Origin: Tissierellia bacterium
Lineage (GTDB): Bacteria; Bacillota; Clostridia; Tissierellales; Sedimentibacteraceae
NCBI GenBank assembly: GCA_012843025.1
Contig: DURT01000009.1
Span: forward strand, 1 to 56,178
Direction: 5' to 3'
DNA length: 56,178 nt
Position numbers and translations under genes: made by a program. A model generated the notes under the pieces. It made no database searches and was not told where the DNA came from. It saw only the letters and a program-made list of their open reading frames with translations. The number at the start of each line of letters is the position of its first letter. Position 1 is the first letter of the stretch. Of the stretch, positions 1 through 11,077 are shown piece after piece.

Positions 1-125
1 GAATAATAACCGACATTATCCATTTCTGAGAGAATGGGAAGAATTTCTTCCGTCTTCATCCTTGTTGCAATTAATGACTGATGGCCGTCTCTTAAAGATG
101 TTTCCGTTATCCTTAATCTTGACAT
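1..125 (-). CDS. Biotin-dependent carboxylase/decarboxylase alpha (5S) subunit, N-terminal fragment
   Basis: Only the first 41 codons lie in the window; the gene continues beyond base 1. The readable N-terminus runs MSRLRITETSLRDGHQSL and then ATRMKTEEILPI. This is the opening strand of the HMGL-like carboxyltransferase domain of pyruvate carboxylase subunit B, oxaloacetate decarboxylase alpha and methylmalonyl-CoA carboxyltransferase 5S. The TxxRDGHQS segment carries the metal-binding Asp of the TIM barrel. An AAAGGAGGAATT ribosome site precedes the ATG. Which of the three enzymes it is cannot be told from this fragment. Confidence 0.75.
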   Translation of the reverse strand, partial: MSRLRITETSLRDGHQSLIATRMKTEEILPILSEMDNVGYY

Positions 126-517
126 AATTCCTCCTTTAATTAATATTTTTATGTAAAACTTATTTTTCTCTTAAGATAATTAAGAGATTTGAAGAAAGTA
201 TGTAGTTTATATTCTTAGTTTTTATTATTCCAATATTCTTTATCTTGATGAAAATTGTGTTCCTATGATATAATACAAATTGCTATTAGTACATAAGGAC
301 AATAAGAGAAGCAATGCCTTATATAATACCATAAATTATTTGAAATTAAAATAGTTTGATTATAAAAATAATTTACATATTATTATATTTATGTTTGTGC
401 TTTCATAATATCATGTAAAATGAATATTGTACATATTATAAATAACCAATTTCGGCATATTGCCTTTAATAAAATAGTTATTTCAAACAAATATTTAATT
501 AATTTAGGTGGTGTAAA
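126..517. other. AT-rich intergenic region
   Basis: This 392-base gap separates the divergent carboxylase and Lrp genes. It is extremely AT-rich and holds no credible ORF. A possible sigma-A promoter reads rightward: TTGATG at 245-250, an 18-base spacer and TATAAT at 269-274. It lies about 240 bases before the Lrp gene, so any transcript would have a long leader. I see no riboswitch-like fold or clear operator. Confidence 0.4.
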
Positions 518-943
518 ATGGACCAGACAGATGCAAAAATTATAAGTATATTACAGCATGAAGGAAGAATCTCCATGAAGGATTTGGGAAAGAAAGTATC
601 CTTAAGTCCTCCAGCTGTAGCAGAAAGAGTAAAAAGATTAGAGGATATGGGCATAATAGAAGGTTATAGAGCTATAATAAACAATGAAAAGGTTGGTAAA
701 CCTATTTGCGTTCTAATAAATGCATCAATAAAACCTGAAAAACAGGACAGTTTTTTAGAATTTGCGAAAAAATCCGAAGAAATAGTGGAGTGTCATCACG
801 TTACGGGACCTCACAGTATGATTATGAAAGCCTATTTAAGAGAAATGACCCACTTGGAAGAATTAGTGGGGAAAATTCAGTTTTATGGACATACGGAAAC
901 CTATATAATTATGTCAAGTCCTATAGTCGGTAAAGAAATTTAA
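518..943 (+). CDS. Lrp/AsnC family transcriptional regulator
   Basis: This 141-residue protein has the full Lrp/AsnC architecture. An N-terminal winged helix-turn-helix covers about residues 1-55 (DAKIISILQHEGR, then LSPPAVAERVKRLEDMGII). A C-terminal RAM ligand-binding domain follows (about 65-135, with the CHHVTGPHSMIMKAY segment). Such proteins are amino-acid-responsive oligomeric regulators. The start codon follows TTTAGGTGGTGTAAA. The gene converges with and overlaps by four bases the 3' end of a DMT-family exporter, which could be a target, as Lrp-type regulators often sit beside amino-acid exporters. Effector and targets are unknown. Confidence 0.9.
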   Translation: MDQTDAKIISILQHEGRISMKDLGKKVSLSPPAVAERVKRLEDMGIIEGYRAIINNEKVGKPICVLINASIKPEKQDSFLEFAKKSEEIVECHHVTGPHSMIMKAYLREMTHLEELVGKIQFYGHTETYIIMSSPIVGKEI

Positions 944-1830
944 TTTTTTAACTTTACAAATAAATAGAATGATGAAGATATTATTAATAATCCTCCTATA
1001 ATAGATAACCAATCGGGAACTTCTTTTAAAAAAAAGTATCCTAATAGGGAGGAAAAAATAATATTTGAATAATCATAAATAGATATTTCTGATGCAGGAC
1101 ACCCCCTGTAGGCAAAGGTAAGAGCAATTTGCCCCAAGGCAGCAAACAATCCTAACAATATTAATAACAATAATTCATAAAAGTTTGGAAGAGCAAATTC
1201 AAAAAAGAAAAAAGGTATGCAACTTAAAGAAGATAAAAGTGAAAAATAAAACACAGTAGTATAAGGGCTTTCTTTATCACCGATTAATCTGATGAAAATA
1301 TAGGCGGCACCAGATAGAATAGCTGAAATAAATCCCGATAGGGCGGGAATAACAGAGAAATTAAACTGAGGCTTTATTACTAAAAGGGCACCTAGTACTG
1401 AGATTATAAGTACTAAAACCTTTGTTTTGTTGATTTCTTCTTTCAGAAGAAAATGTGCCAGTATCATTACAAAAACAGGAGACAGTTTATTAAGTATGGC
1501 AGCATCCGCTGCCAACATTTTTGTGGTAGCGTAAAAGAAAAATATTAAGCCTGTAAAACCGAATAAATAACGGTAGAAAAGATATTTTCGGTTTTCTTTA
1601 AAGCCCCAAAAATGCTCCATGTGTTTTTTGCCGTTTTTTATAAAAAATCCACGGGGACTGTCTATATTTTTCTTGATTATAAAGTAAGCTATAATAAGAC
1701 ATATAAAATTTCTGAAAAACACCTTTTCCATTAATGGTATTTGAGGCAATAACTTAACTATTATCTGCATTGCTGAAAAGGTAAGTGAAGAAAATAGCAT
1801 TAATAAAATTGACTTGTTTTTTAAATTCAT
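940..1830 (-). CDS. DMT (EamA) family transporter
   Basis: This 296-residue, highly hydrophobic protein has about ten predicted membrane helices in two EamA halves, the usual drug/metabolite transporter layout. Typical features are the early KLLPQIPLMEKVFFRNF segment and, at the end of the first half, AAILNKLSPVFVMILAHFLLKEE; the second half repeats the pattern (SIYDYSNIIFSSLLGYFFLKE). DMT proteins export amino acids, nucleotides or other metabolites. Its 3' end overlaps the Lrp gene tail to tail. The substrate cannot be read from sequence; an amino acid is a guess based on the neighbour. Confidence 0.85.
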   Translation of the reverse strand: MNLKNKSILLMLFSSLTFSAMQIIVKLLPQIPLMEKVFFRNFICLIIAYFIIKKNIDSPRGFFIKNGKKHMEHFWGFKENRKYLFYRYLFGFTGLIFFFYATTKMLAADAAILNKLSPVFVMILAHFLLKEEINKTKVLVLIISVLGALLVIKPQFNFSVIPALSGFISAILSGAAYIFIRLIGDKESPYTTVFYFSLLSSLSCIPFFFFEFALPNFYELLLLILLGLFAALGQIALTFAYRGCPASEISIYDYSNIIFSSLLGYFFLKEVPDWLSIIGGLLIISSSFYLFVKLKN

Positions 1831-1999
1831 GATTAACTCCCAAATGTTTATTTATAATATGCTCAAATAAAGAAGTATTATTAGTCAGAAAATTGGGGTA
1901 GGTCATCTTCAAAAAAAGACATAGAATATTTTTGAATCTATGTTATAATGATAAAGTTATAAGACAGACTTATTAGGCATTAAGAAATGAGGTGTACCA

Positions 2000-3601
2000 A
2001 TGATAAGAATTCAACAGGTAAAGCTACCTATAGAACATACAGAGGAAGATTTATATATAAAGGCGGCGGAAGCCCTAAGAGTTGAGATAGATAATATTAA
2101 GAAACTTTCTGTTTTCAGGAAGTCTGTAGATGCAAAAATAAAGAACGAAATACTATTTATATATACCTTGGATGTGGAAACAGACAGGGAAATAAAAATT
2201 TCAAAGAGAAATACCAATATTTCTTATGTGGAGCCCTTTGATTATGATTTGGATGCAAGTGGAGAAACAACTTTGAATAACAGGCCTGTGGTGGTGGGAA
2301 GTGGACCTTCGGGATTATTTTGTGCCCTTCTACTTGCAGAAAAAGGTTATAATCCTATAATCCTTGAAAGAGGAAAAAAGATGAAGGATAGAGTCAAGGA
2401 TGTTGAAAAATTCTGGAAGGATGGAAATTTAAATTTAAATTCCAATATACAATTTGGAGAAGGTGGTGCCGGAACTTTTTCCGACGGTAAACTTGATACT
2501 TTAATGAAGGACAGTTCCAAGAGAGGTAAAAAAGTATTAGATGAACTGATAGAGGCAGGTTCTCCGTTTGAAATTACATACCTTAACAAACCTCATATTG
2601 GTACGGATATATTAAGGAATGTTTTTGTTGATATCAGGGATAAAATAATAAGTTTAGGAGGAACTTTCAGATTTGAAGAATGTGTAACAGACATTAGTAT
2701 AAAAGATAATAAAATATATAGAGTTATTACGGAAAGCGATATTATAGAAACGGATGTATTGGTTCTTGCCATAGGTTCCAGTGCCCGAGATACCTATGAG
2801 ATGCTTAGTGATAAATTGACCATGGAGGCAAAACCTTTTGCCATAGGAGTAAGAGTAGAGCACCCTCAAAATATGATAAATGAGGCTCAGTACGGCAAAA
2901 TGGCAGACCATCCCAAATTAGGGCCTGCTGATTACAAATTTGTTCATAAATGCAGGAACGGAAGAAATGTTTACACCTACTGCATGTGTCCAGGAGGGGT
3001 AGTTACCGCTTCGGCTTCGGAGCCAGGGGGAGTTGTAACTAGTGGAATGGGTTTCTATGACAGGAACCTTGAAAATGCTAATGCTGCCCTTGTAGTTTCT
3101 GTAAACCCGGAAGATTTCGGAGGCTTAGAAGATCCATTAGCAGGTATAGAATTTCAGCGTAAGTGGGAAAGATTGGCCTATATGGAGGGAGGAGGAAATT
3201 ATCGTGCCCCTATACAGCTTTTTAAGGATTTTGCAGAAAAGAAAATTTCTCAAAGCTTTGGAGAAATCTATCCCACCTATAGGCCAGGTTGCAATTTTGC
3301 TAATTTGTGGGATTGTCTGCCGGAATATGTATGCGAAAGTTTAGTTGAAGGGATAACAGCTTTTGGAAAATTACTTACAGGCTATGACAGACCGGACACT
3401 TTGCTTACGGGAGTGGAAACAAGGACATCTTCACCTGTAAGAATTGTAAGAGACGAAGAAATGCAAAGTAATATAAGAGGAGTTTATCCCTGTGGTGAAG
3501 GTTCCGGCTATGCAGGTGGAATTATGTCTGCTGCAATTGATGGACTTAAAGTGGCGGAACAAATTATTAAAACTTACAAACCTTTAAAGGAAATGAAATA
3601 G
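2000..3601 (+). CDS. FAD-dependent dehydrogenase, COG2509 type
   Basis: The 533-residue protein has an N-terminal domain of about 75 residues, then a Rossmann dinucleotide motif (VVVGSGPSGLFCALLLAEKGY, about residues 97-117, followed by ILERG). A C-terminal FAD-binding segment reads GVYPCGEGSGYAGGIMSAAIDG. This is the layout of uncharacterised FAD-dependent dehydrogenases common in Firmicutes. A conserved CPGG motif lies mid-protein. An extended -10 box (TGTTATAAT, ending at 1949) lies 51 bases before the ATG and probably starts the housekeeping operon that runs through secA. The physiological substrate is unknown. Confidence 0.82.
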   Translation: MIRIQQVKLPIEHTEEDLYIKAAEALRVEIDNIKKLSVFRKSVDAKIKNEILFIYTLDVETDREIKISKRNTNISYVEPFDYDLDASGETTLNNRPVVVGSGPSGLFCALLLAEKGYNPIILERGKKMKDRVKDVEKFWKDGNLNLNSNIQFGEGGAGTFSDGKLDTLMKDSSKRGKKVLDELIEAGSPFEITYLNKPHIGTDILRNVFVDIRDKIISLGGTFRFEECVTDISIKDNKIYRVITESDIIETDVLVLAIGSSARDTYEMLSDKLTMEAKPFAIGVRVEHPQNMINEAQYGKMADHPKLGPADYKFVHKCRNGRNVYTYCMCPGGVVTASASEPGGVVTSGMGFYDRNLENANAALVVSVNPEDFGGLEDPLAGIEFQRKWERLAYMEGGGNYRAPIQLFKDFAEKKISQSFGEIYPTYRPGCNFANLWDCLPEYVCESLVEGITAFGKLLTGYDRPDTLLTGVETRTSSPVRIVRDEEMQSNIRGVYPCGEGSGYAGGIMSAAIDGLKVAEQIIKTYKPLKEMK

Positions 3602-3602
3602 T

Positions 3603-4832
3603 ATGAAAATAGCTGTTATAGGAGGAGGCGCCTCTGGACTGGTTGCGGCAATTGTTGCAGCAAGAAACGGTGCCCAAGTTTCTATTTACGAAAAATTAAA
3701 CAGAGTGGGAAAGAAAATTTTAGCTACGGGTAATGGCAGATGTAACTTTACTAATATGAACTTATGCTTGGATTGTTATCACGGCAATATAAAGAAGGCA
3801 CAGTCCGTAATGGAATTTTTTGATTTATATAAAACCTTGGAATTCTTTGAAGACTTAGGTATCCATCCCTATATAGATGAAAAAGGTAAGGTATATCCTA
3901 ATTCCCTTCAGGCTTCAAGTATATTGGATGTATTAAGGTATGAGCTGAAAAGGCTTAATGTTGAAGAAAAAACAGATTTTAATGTAAGGGAGTTAAGGAA
4001 AAGTAAAGACAAATTCAGTATTATAGGAACGGATACTGTAACGGCAGATCGGATTATATTGGCTACAGGAGGAAAGGCAAGTCCCCAACTAGGCTCTGAC
4101 GGAAAGGGATATGAATTGGCAAAGTCGTTTGGCCACTCAATTCTTGAACCTTTTCCTGCCTTGGTACAATTAAAATTGGAAGGAAAGTATTTCAAGAGAA
4201 TGGCAGGAATAAAGTTTGATGGTCTGGTTAAGGGATATTCAGGTGATAAATTAATTAGAGAAGAAGAAGGGGAAATACTATTTACTGACTACGGTATATC
4301 TGGACCTCCTGTTTTACAAATTAGTCGCAGAGTTATTGAAGAACTGTATAAGGGAAGGGAACCTTATATTGTTGTGGATATGTTTCCCCAGTATACCAAG
4401 ATAGCTCTTTACGATATACTTCAGGATAGATTCAGAAGAGTAGGCTATAAAACCCTTGAAGAGGGACTGATAGGTTTTATTAACAAAAAACTTATTCCCG
4501 TTATTTTATATGAAGCAGGTTTTGATAACTTAGATAAACTTTGCGGAAAATTAAATAAAAAAGAGATTTACAGAATAATAAATATTCTAAAGGAGTGGAA
4601 ATTTCCCGTCACCGGTCACAATTCATGGCAACAGGCACAATCTACTGCAGGAGGTGTGAACCTCAATGAGGTAAATCCCCAAACCTTAGAATCACAAAAG
4701 GTTAAAGGATTATATTTTGCTGGCGAAATACTTGATGTGGACGGAGACTGCGGAGGTTTTAACTTGCAATGGGCCTGGAGTTCAGGCTATACTGCGGGAT
4801 ATTATAGTTCAATAGATGGAAGGATAATATGA
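3603..4832 (+). CDS. HI0933-family flavoprotein (COG2081)
   Basis: This 409-residue flavoprotein starts with [20 protein letters not shown], a classic FAD-binding motif. The family signature [15 protein letters not shown] follows near residues 38-52, and a C-terminal segment reads [23 protein letters not shown]. These identify the HI0933/YhiN group, whose function is undefined. The gene starts one base after the preceding flavoprotein stop and overlaps secA by four bases, so it is translationally coupled in the operon. Confidence 0.88.
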   Translation: MKIAVIGGGASGLVAAIVAARNGAQVSIYEKLNRVGKKILATGNGRCNFTNMNLCLDCYHGNIKKAQSVMEFFDLYKTLEFFEDLGIHPYIDEKGKVYPNSLQASSILDVLRYELKRLNVEEKTDFNVRELRKSKDKFSIIGTDTVTADRIILATGGKASPQLGSDGKGYELAKSFGHSILEPFPALVQLKLEGKYFKRMAGIKFDGLVKGYSGDKLIREEEGEILFTDYGISGPPVLQISRRVIEELYKGREPYIVVDMFPQYTKIALYDILQDRFRRVGYKTLEEGLIGFINKKLIPVILYEAGFDNLDKLCGKLNKKEIYRIINILKEWKFPVTGHNSWQQAQSTAGGVNLNEVNPQTLESQKVKGLYFAGEILDVDGDCGGFNLQWAWSSGYTAGYYSSIDGRII

Positions 4833-7594
4833 TGAAAAGTTTTTTAAAAAAAATATTTGGTTCATACAGTGAAAAAGAAATTAAAAGATTAGAGCCTATA
4901 GTGGAAAAAGTCTTGTCTTTAGAAAAGGATATGGAACAGCTTTCTGACAGTCAATTGAGAGCTAAGACGGATGAATTTAAGGAGAGACTGAAAAATGGTG
5001 AAACGAAGGACGATATATTGCCAGAAGCTTATGCGGTGGTAAGAGAGGCTGCCTGGAGGGTACTAGGCCAAAAACACTACCGGGTTCAAGTATTAGGAGG
5101 AATAGTTCTTCACCAGGGAAGAATTGCGGAAATGAAGACAGGGGAAGGAAAAACTTTGGTTTCCACCTTACCTGTTTATTTAAATGCCCTTGATGGAAAG
5201 GGAGTACATGTGGTAACGGTAAATGATTACCTGGCAAAGCGAGATGCTGACTGGATGGGGAAGGTGCATAATTTCTTAGGTTTATCCGTGGGATGTATAG
5301 TCCATGGTATTACCAGGGAAGAAAGAAAAAATGCATACAATTCTGATATTACCTACGGTACAAACAACGAGTTTGGTTTTGACTATCTAAGAGACAACAT
5401 GGTTATCCGCAAGGAAGACATGGTTCAAAGGGATTTGAATTTCTGTATCATAGACGAAGTAGACAGCATACTTATTGACGAAGCCAGAACACCCCTTATT
5501 ATTTCTGGAGAAGGTGAAAAGTCAACTGAACTGTATGAATTGGCAAATAGATTTGTCCTGACACTAAAAGGAAAAATACAACTTCCAGAAGAGAAAAAGA
5601 CCAAGATGGATTACATGTTGGGTACCGTGGAAGAGGATGATACCGTTGATTTTATTGTGGATGAAAAAGCAAAGAATGTTACCCTGACGGCGAGGGGTAT
5701 AACTAAAGCGGAAAAATTTTTTAACCTTGAAAACTTAGCTGATCAGGAAAACATGGAAATATCTCACCATATTATTCAGGCTTTAAAAGCTAACAATATA
5801 ATGAAGAAGGATATAGACTACATTGTTAAAGACGGTGAAGTTTTAATCGTAGATGAATTTACTGGACGTATTATGTATGGACGTAGATATTCCAACGGAC
5901 TACACCAGGCTATAGAAGCAAAGGAAGGAATAGAAATAAGAAAAGAGTCCAAAACCCTTGCAACTATAACATTTCAGAACTATTTTAGAATGTATAAGAA
6001 ACTTTCCGGTATGACGGGAACTGCAAAGACGGAAGAAAATGAGTTTAGAGAAATTTACGGCGTAGATGTAATAGAAATTCCTACTAACAAAGAAGTAATA
6101 AGGCAAGACTTCCAGGATGTGATTTACAAGAATGAAGAAGCAAAGTTCAAGGCAGTTATTAATGAAATAATAGAAAAACATAAAACAGGCCAGCCAGTCT
6201 TGGTGGGAACCATATCTATAGAAAAGTCAGAATTACTAAGCAGAATGCTGAAAAAACATGGCATTAAGCACGAGGTATTAAATGCAAAACACCATGAAAA
6301 AGAAGCTGAAATAGTAGCTCAGGCAGGACGCTTAGGTGCTGTTACCATTGCTACCAATATGGCAGGAAGAGGTACGGACATAGTCTTGGGGGGAAATCCT
6401 GAGTTTTTGGCTAAAAATAAAATGAAATCAAAAGGATTTTCCGACGAACTTATTGCATTAGCAGATGGTTTTGATGAGACGGATGATCCAGAAATAATAG
6501 AAGTTAGAAAAGTATATAGAGAATTATTGGAAGAGTCCAAAAATGAATTAAGGGATGAACAGAACAAGGTAAAAGAATTAGGCGGGCTTCACATAATAGG
6601 TACGGAGCGTCACGAGTCTAGGCGTATTGACAATCAGTTAAGAGGACGTGCCGGAAGACAGGGTGACCCAGGATCAACCCGGTTCTATATATCCTTGGAA
6701 GATGATTTAATGAGACTTTTTGCCAGCGATAAGATAAAGGGTATAATTGATACTTTTAAGATGCCTGAAGATGAGCCCTTAGAAGCAGGAATGCTGACAA
6801 AAACCATTGAAACAGCTCAAGGTAGAGTTGAAGGAAGAAACTTTGACATAAGAAAGCATGTTCTACAATACGACAATGTAATGAATAAACAAAGGGAAGT
6901 TATTTATTCCGAAAGGAGAAGGGTACTCTTAGGCGAAAACTTAAAGGACCATATTTTCAACATGATAGATTCCTTAATAGAAAAAGGTATCAACATGTAT
7001 ACTACAGATGACAGAGATGTGGAAAATTGGGACTTAAAAGGCTTTACCAAGTATGTAGCCGATACTTTTTCACTCTTAATAAGTTTTGAAGGAATGGAGT
7101 TAGAAGAACTTTCCAAGGATCTGCTAAAAGAAAGAGTAATGACTGCTGTGGAGAGACATTATGCAAGGCAGGAAGCAGAGTTTGGTGAAGAAACTTTCAG
7201 AGAAGTGGAAAGAATTATACTTTTAAGAAATGTAGATACAAAGTGGATGGATCACATTGATGCAATGGATCAGCTAAGACAGGGTATAGGTCTTCGTGCC
7301 ATTGGAAATGAAGATCCTGTAAGAGCTTATCAAATAGAAGGATTTGATATGTTTGAAGAAATGACTGCTTCTATACAGGAAGACACGATAAAAATGCTTA
7401 TGCGTGTAAGACCTCAGGAAAAGCTTCAAAGAAAAGAAGTTGCTAAAATTACTGGCACTAGCGGAGGAAATTTAGACAATGTCGGTGGAAAACCTCAGAC
7501 AGTGGTCAGGAAAGAGAAAAAGGTAGGAAGAAATGATCCATGTCCTTGTGGAAGTGGCAAGAAATACAAGAAGTGCTGTGGAATAAATAGTTAA
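4829..7594 (+). CDS. secA: Preprotein translocase ATPase SecA
   Basis: SecA is the cytosolic and membrane-peripheral ATPase that drives proteins through SecYEG. The 921-residue length is normal. Visible features are the Walker A motif MKTGEGKTL at about residues 102-110, the DEVD Walker B, the helicase-type [14 protein letters not shown] segment and the [11 protein letters not shown] motif VI. The extreme C-terminus has the zinc-binding SEC-C motif [13 protein letters not shown], which contacts SecB or the ribosome. The start overlaps the previous stop; a second in-frame ATG directly follows the first. prfB follows directly, a secA-prfB order common in Firmicutes. Confidence 0.98.
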   Translation: MMKSFLKKIFGSYSEKEIKRLEPIVEKVLSLEKDMEQLSDSQLRAKTDEFKERLKNGETKDDILPEAYAVVREAAWRVLGQKHYRVQVLGGIVLHQGRIAEMKTGEGKTLVSTLPVYLNALDGKGVHVVTVNDYLAKRDADWMGKVHNFLGLSVGCIVHGITREERKNAYNSDITYGTNNEFGFDYLRDNMVIRKEDMVQRDLNFCIIDEVDSILIDEARTPLIISGEGEKSTELYELANRFVLTLKGKIQLPEEKKTKMDYMLGTVEEDDTVDFIVDEKAKNVTLTARGITKAEKFFNLENLADQENMEISHHIIQALKANNIMKKDIDYIVKDGEVLIVDEFTGRIMYGRRYSNGLHQAIEAKEGIEIRKESKTLATITFQNYFRMYKKLSGMTGTAKTEENEFREIYGVDVIEIPTNKEVIRQDFQDVIYKNEEAKFKAVINEIIEKHKTGQPVLVGTISIEKSELLSRMLKKHGIKHEVLNAKHHEKEAEIVAQAGRLGAVTIATNMAGRGTDIVLGGNPEFLAKNKMKSKGFSDELIALADGFDETDDPEIIEVRKVYRELLEESKNELRDEQNKVKELGGLHIIGTERHESRRIDNQLRGRAGRQGDPGSTRFYISLEDDLMRLFASDKIKGIIDTFKMPEDEPLEAGMLTKTIETAQGRVEGRNFDIRKHVLQYDNVMNKQREVIYSERRRVLLGENLKDHIFNMIDSLIEKGINMYTTDDRDVENWDLKGFTKYVADTFSLLISFEGMELEELSKDLLKERVMTAVERHYARQEAEFGEETFREVERIILLRNVDTKWMDHIDAMDQLRQGIGLRAIGNEDPVRAYQIEGFDMFEEMTASIQEDTIKMLMRVRPQEKLQRKEVAKITGTSGGNLDNVGGKPQTVVRKEKKVGRNDPCPCGSGKKYKKCCGINS

Positions 7595-7608
7595 AAGGAG
7601 ATGATGAA

Positions 7609-8719
7609 GTGATAGATTGGTATGAAATTAAAGAAAGAATAAAAAGATTCAACGACATTTTAGACGAGGTAGGTGGGTCCCTTTGACTTGGAAAAGTTAA
7701 GGGAAGAAAATATTCTTTTAGAATCTGAGATGCATGAGCCTGATTTTTGGAACAATCAGGAAAGAGCTCAACTAGTATCTCAAAAACTTAAGCATAATAC
7801 AGATAAAATAGAGGAATTCAAAAGTTTGACTGAGCAGGTAGAGGAAATTGAACTTCTTATTGAAATGATACAGGAAGAAGAGGATGAATCTTATTTGCAA
7901 GAACTGTTAGAAAATATGGATGAGGCAGAAAAAAAACTCGAAGCTGCCCGAATTGTAGCCTTGTTAAGCGAGGAGTATGACGAAAACAATGCCATATTAT
8001 CCATTCATGCTGGGGCGGGAGGTACAGAAGCTCAGGACTGGGCAGATATGCTTTTTAGAATGTACACCCGGTGGATAGAATCTAAGGGATACAATATGAC
8101 AGTGTTGGATATACTTCCCGATCCAGAAGCAGGAATTAAAAGTGTTACTGTCTTGGTAGAGGGTACTAATGCCTACGGATATTTAAAATCAGAAAAAGGA
8201 GTTCACAGGATGGTTAGAATCTCTCCCTTTGATGCATCAAAGAAGAGACATACATCCTTTGCATCTGTTGACGTTATTCCTGAAATTAAGGATGATGTAG
8301 AAGTGGAAATAAACGAGTCAGACTTAAAGATAGATACTTTCCGTTCCAGCGGTGCAGGAGGTCAACATGTAAACACCACAGATTCTGCTATTCGTATAAC
8401 ACATATTCCCACAGGAATAGTAGTAACTTGTCAAAATGAAAGATCTCAGCACAAAAATAGAGAAACTGCAATGAAAATGCTGAAGTCTAAACTTTTGGAA
8501 ATAAAAAAAATGGAGAATAAAGAAAAAATAGAAGATATTCAGGGAAAATACAATCAAATTGCATGGGGAAGCCAAATACGTTCCTATGTATTTCATCCAT
8601 ACAACATGGTTAAGGATCATCGTACCAATGCAGAGACAGGAAACGTACAGGCTGTAATGGACGGCAACTTGGATATGTTTATGAATGAATATTTGAAAAT
8701 GAAAGCAAAGATGACCTAA
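7609..8719 (+). CDS. prfB: Peptide chain release factor 2, with programmed +1 frameshift
   Basis: RF2 terminates translation at UGA and UAA. Translation starts at GTG 7609 behind AAAAGGAGATGAT. Twenty-five codons later the zero frame hits CTT TGA C at 7681-7687. An internal Shine-Dalgarno-like AGGTGGG lies just upstream, the classic autoregulatory slip site. After a +1 shift on CTT, translation resumes at GAC 7685 and runs to 8719, giving about 369 residues, the normal RF2 length. The protein has the SPF anticodon-like tripeptide (RISPFDAS) and the catalytic GGQ loop (GAGGQHVNTTDSA). An annotation that starts inside the second frame loses the N-terminal domain. Confidence 0.96.
7669..7687 (+). 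promoter_or_regulatory. prfB +1 programmed frameshift site
   Basis: The sequence AGGTGGGTCC-CTT-TGA-C combines an SD-like element, a CTT slip codon and a poorly terminating UGA-C stop. When RF2 is scarce the ribosome pauses at UGA and slips by +1. The upstream frame opens with a good ribosome site and both frames join exactly at CTT, so this is a genuine recoding site and not a sequencing error. Confidence 0.95.
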
Positions 8720-8776
8720 CTCAGGGGCAATATTTTGGTGAATGAGAATAGGTAAATATCTATTGGGGAGAGAAGA

Positions 8777-11077
8777 ATGGTAAATATTATTAAAGTATTA
8801 AGTGAAGAATTTAATTTAAAACAGGTACAAATTGAAAATACGGTAAAACTAATAGATGAAGGGAATACAATTCCCTTCATTGCACGATATCGCAAGGAAC
8901 AGACCGGTTCTTTGGACGATGTAAAAATAAGAGAGATATACGAAAGACTTACTTATTTAAGAAACTTGGAAGCAAGGAAAGAAGAAGTTATCCGTTTAAT
9001 AGATGAGCAGGGTAAACTTACGGAAGAACTTAAAAATGAAATATTAAGCGCTGAAATTCTTCAGAGGGTGGAAGACTTATACAGACCTTATAAACCCAAA
9101 AAATCCACTCGAGCTTCCAAAGCTAAGGAAAAAGGTCTGGAACCTTTAGCAGAAATGATATTGGCACAAAATATTATGGAAGGCGATTTGGAGGAACTTG
9201 CAATAGCTTTCGTAAATGAAGAAAAAGGTGTCAAAAGTGTTAAGGAAGCTTATGACGGTGCTTGTGACATTATAGCTGAAACAGTTTCCGATAATGCGGA
9301 TTACAGGAAACATATAAGGGAAATATATGTAAGGGATGGAATATTAGTTTCGGAAGCCGTTGATGAAGAGGAGAAAACCGTTTATGAAATGTATTATAAT
9401 TTCCAAGAGGCGGTAAGTAAAATTGCAAACCACAGAGTATTGGCTATTAACAGGGGAGAAAAGGAAAAGAAATTAAAAGTAAAATTAAATACTCCAGATG
9501 AAAAAATTATAGATTATTTAAAATCCAAAGAAATTAGCAATGAATCTGCTATAACTACAGATTATTACATAGCAGCAATTCAGGATGGTTATAAGAGATT
9601 AATTGCTCCCTCAATTGAAAGAGAAATAAGAAATATGCTTACAGAAAGAGCTGAAGAAGAAGCTATAAAGGTATTCGGCAAAAATACCAAGAATCTTTTA
9701 ATGGCTCCTCCAGTTAAGGATGTAAGAATACTTGCCATAGACCCTAGTTACAGAACGGGTTGTAAATTGGCCGTGCTGGATGAAACCGGCAAGTTTTTGG
9801 AGCAGGGGGTAATATATCCTAATGAACCAAGAAATGAAGTAGAAGAATCACAGAAAGTAATGGCGGAATTAATTGAAAAATTCCAAGTAGATGTTATTAC
9901 TATCGGAAATGGAACAGCATCCAGAGAAACTGAGCAGGTCGTGGCGGATATGCTTTCAAAGTATACCTTTCCTAAGAAAGTAACTTATACAATAGTTAGT
10001 GAAGCAGGTGCTTCTGTATATTCAGCTTCAAAAACTGCTCAGGAAGAATTTCCCGACTTAGACGTTACAATCAGGGGAGCCATTTCCATTGGCAGAAGAT
10101 TACAGGATCCATTGGCGGAATTGGTAAAAATTGACCCAAAAAGTATAGGTGTAGGACAGTACCAGCATGATGTTAACCAAACGAAATTAGGCCAAGAGTT
10201 AGACGGAGTTGTGGAAGACTGTGTTAACAGTGTAGGGGTGGACTTAAACACTGCTTCTCCCGCATTGCTTCAATATGTTTCTGGAATAACAAAGACAATT
10301 GCGAGAAATTTAGTTAAATACCGGGAAGAAAACGGAAAGTTTGTAAATCGTAAGGAACTTATGAAGGTAAAAATGTTGGGAGAAAAGGCTTTTGAACAAT
10401 GTGCAGGCTTCTTAAGGATATCTGATGGAGACAATCCTTTGGATAAGACGGCTGTCCATCCGGAAAGTTATGAAATTGCGGAAAAACTATTGAAGAAACT
10501 AGGCTACACCTTAGAAGATGTAAGTAGTGGAAATATAAGGGATATTAATTCAAGGATATTGAAAATTCCTGTAAAAGAAGAAAGTAATCTAAAAATAACA
10601 GCTAAAAACACTCGACTTAAGGGACTGGAAGCTCTTTCTCAAGTAAAGTTTAGGGAAGATAAAAAGTCTCAGAAAGAAAAAATCAAGGAAAGAATAAACG
10701 TATTAGCTGAAGAATTCAATGTAGGTGTTCCCACCCTTACGGACATAATTGAAGAACTTAAAAAACCCGGAAGAGACCCAAGGGATGAAATGCCTAAAGT
10801 AGTATTTAGAAGTGATGTTGTTAAGTTTGAAGATCTAAAAGTTGGCATGAAGTTGACAGGAACTGTAAGAAATGTGGTGGATTTTGGAGCTTTTGTTGAT
10901 ATAGGAGTGAAACAAGATGGGTTGGTTCACTTATCGGAAATGAGTGACAAGTACATTAAAGATCCAATGGAAGTAGTACAGGTGGGAGATACGGTAAATG
11001 TAACTATAATCAGTATTGACAAGGAAAGGGAAAGAATTGGGCTCAGCATGAAGACAAAGAGGAGTAAAAATGATTGA
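8777..11077 (+). CDS. tex: Tex family RNA-binding protein
   Basis: The 766-residue protein shows the Tex arrangement. An N-terminal helical region contains IPFIARYRKEQTGSLDD. A YqgF/RNase H-like domain follows at about 315-450 (ILAIDPSYRTGCKLAVLDE), then tandem helix-hairpin-helix motifs (VDLNTASPALLQYVSGI and NRKELMKVKMLGEKAFEQCAG). A C-terminal S1 domain covers about 685-760 (GTVRNVVDFGAFVDIG). Tex proteins bind nucleic acid and act in transcription and translation quality control. The gene lies 57 bases after prfB, and its last eight bases overlap the next gene. Confidence 0.95.
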   Translation: MVNIIKVLSEEFNLKQVQIENTVKLIDEGNTIPFIARYRKEQTGSLDDVKIREIYERLTYLRNLEARKEEVIRLIDEQGKLTEELKNEILSAEILQRVEDLYRPYKPKKSTRASKAKEKGLEPLAEMILAQNIMEGDLEELAIAFVNEEKGVKSVKEAYDGACDIIAETVSDNADYRKHIREIYVRDGILVSEAVDEEEKTVYEMYYNFQEAVSKIANHRVLAINRGEKEKKLKVKLNTPDEKIIDYLKSKEISNESAITTDYYIAAIQDGYKRLIAPSIEREIRNMLTERAEEEAIKVFGKNTKNLLMAPPVKDVRILAIDPSYRTGCKLAVLDETGKFLEQGVIYPNEPRNEVEESQKVMAELIEKFQVDVITIGNGTASRETEQVVADMLSKYTFPKKVTYTIVSEAGASVYSASKTAQEEFPDLDVTIRGAISIGRRLQDPLAELVKIDPKSIGVGQYQHDVNQTKLGQELDGVVEDCVNSVGVDLNTASPALLQYVSGITKTIARNLVKYREENGKFVNRKELMKVKMLGEKAFEQCAGFLRISDGDNPLDKTAVHPESYEIAEKLLKKLGYTLEDVSSGNIRDINSRILKIPVKEESNLKITAKNTRLKGLEALSQVKFREDKKSQKEKIKERINVLAEEFNVGVPTLTDIIEELKKPGRDPRDEMPKVVFRSDVVKFEDLKVGMKLTGTVRNVVDFGAFVDIGVKQDGLVHLSEMSDKYIKDPMEVVQVGDTVNVTIISIDKERERIGLSMKTKRSKND

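Noticed and set aside
7673-7690. prfB as a frameshifted pseudogene or a gene starting at 7673
   Set aside because: The CTT TGA C slip site, internal SD and in-frame upstream GTG with ribosome site are the known programmed frameshift of prfB.
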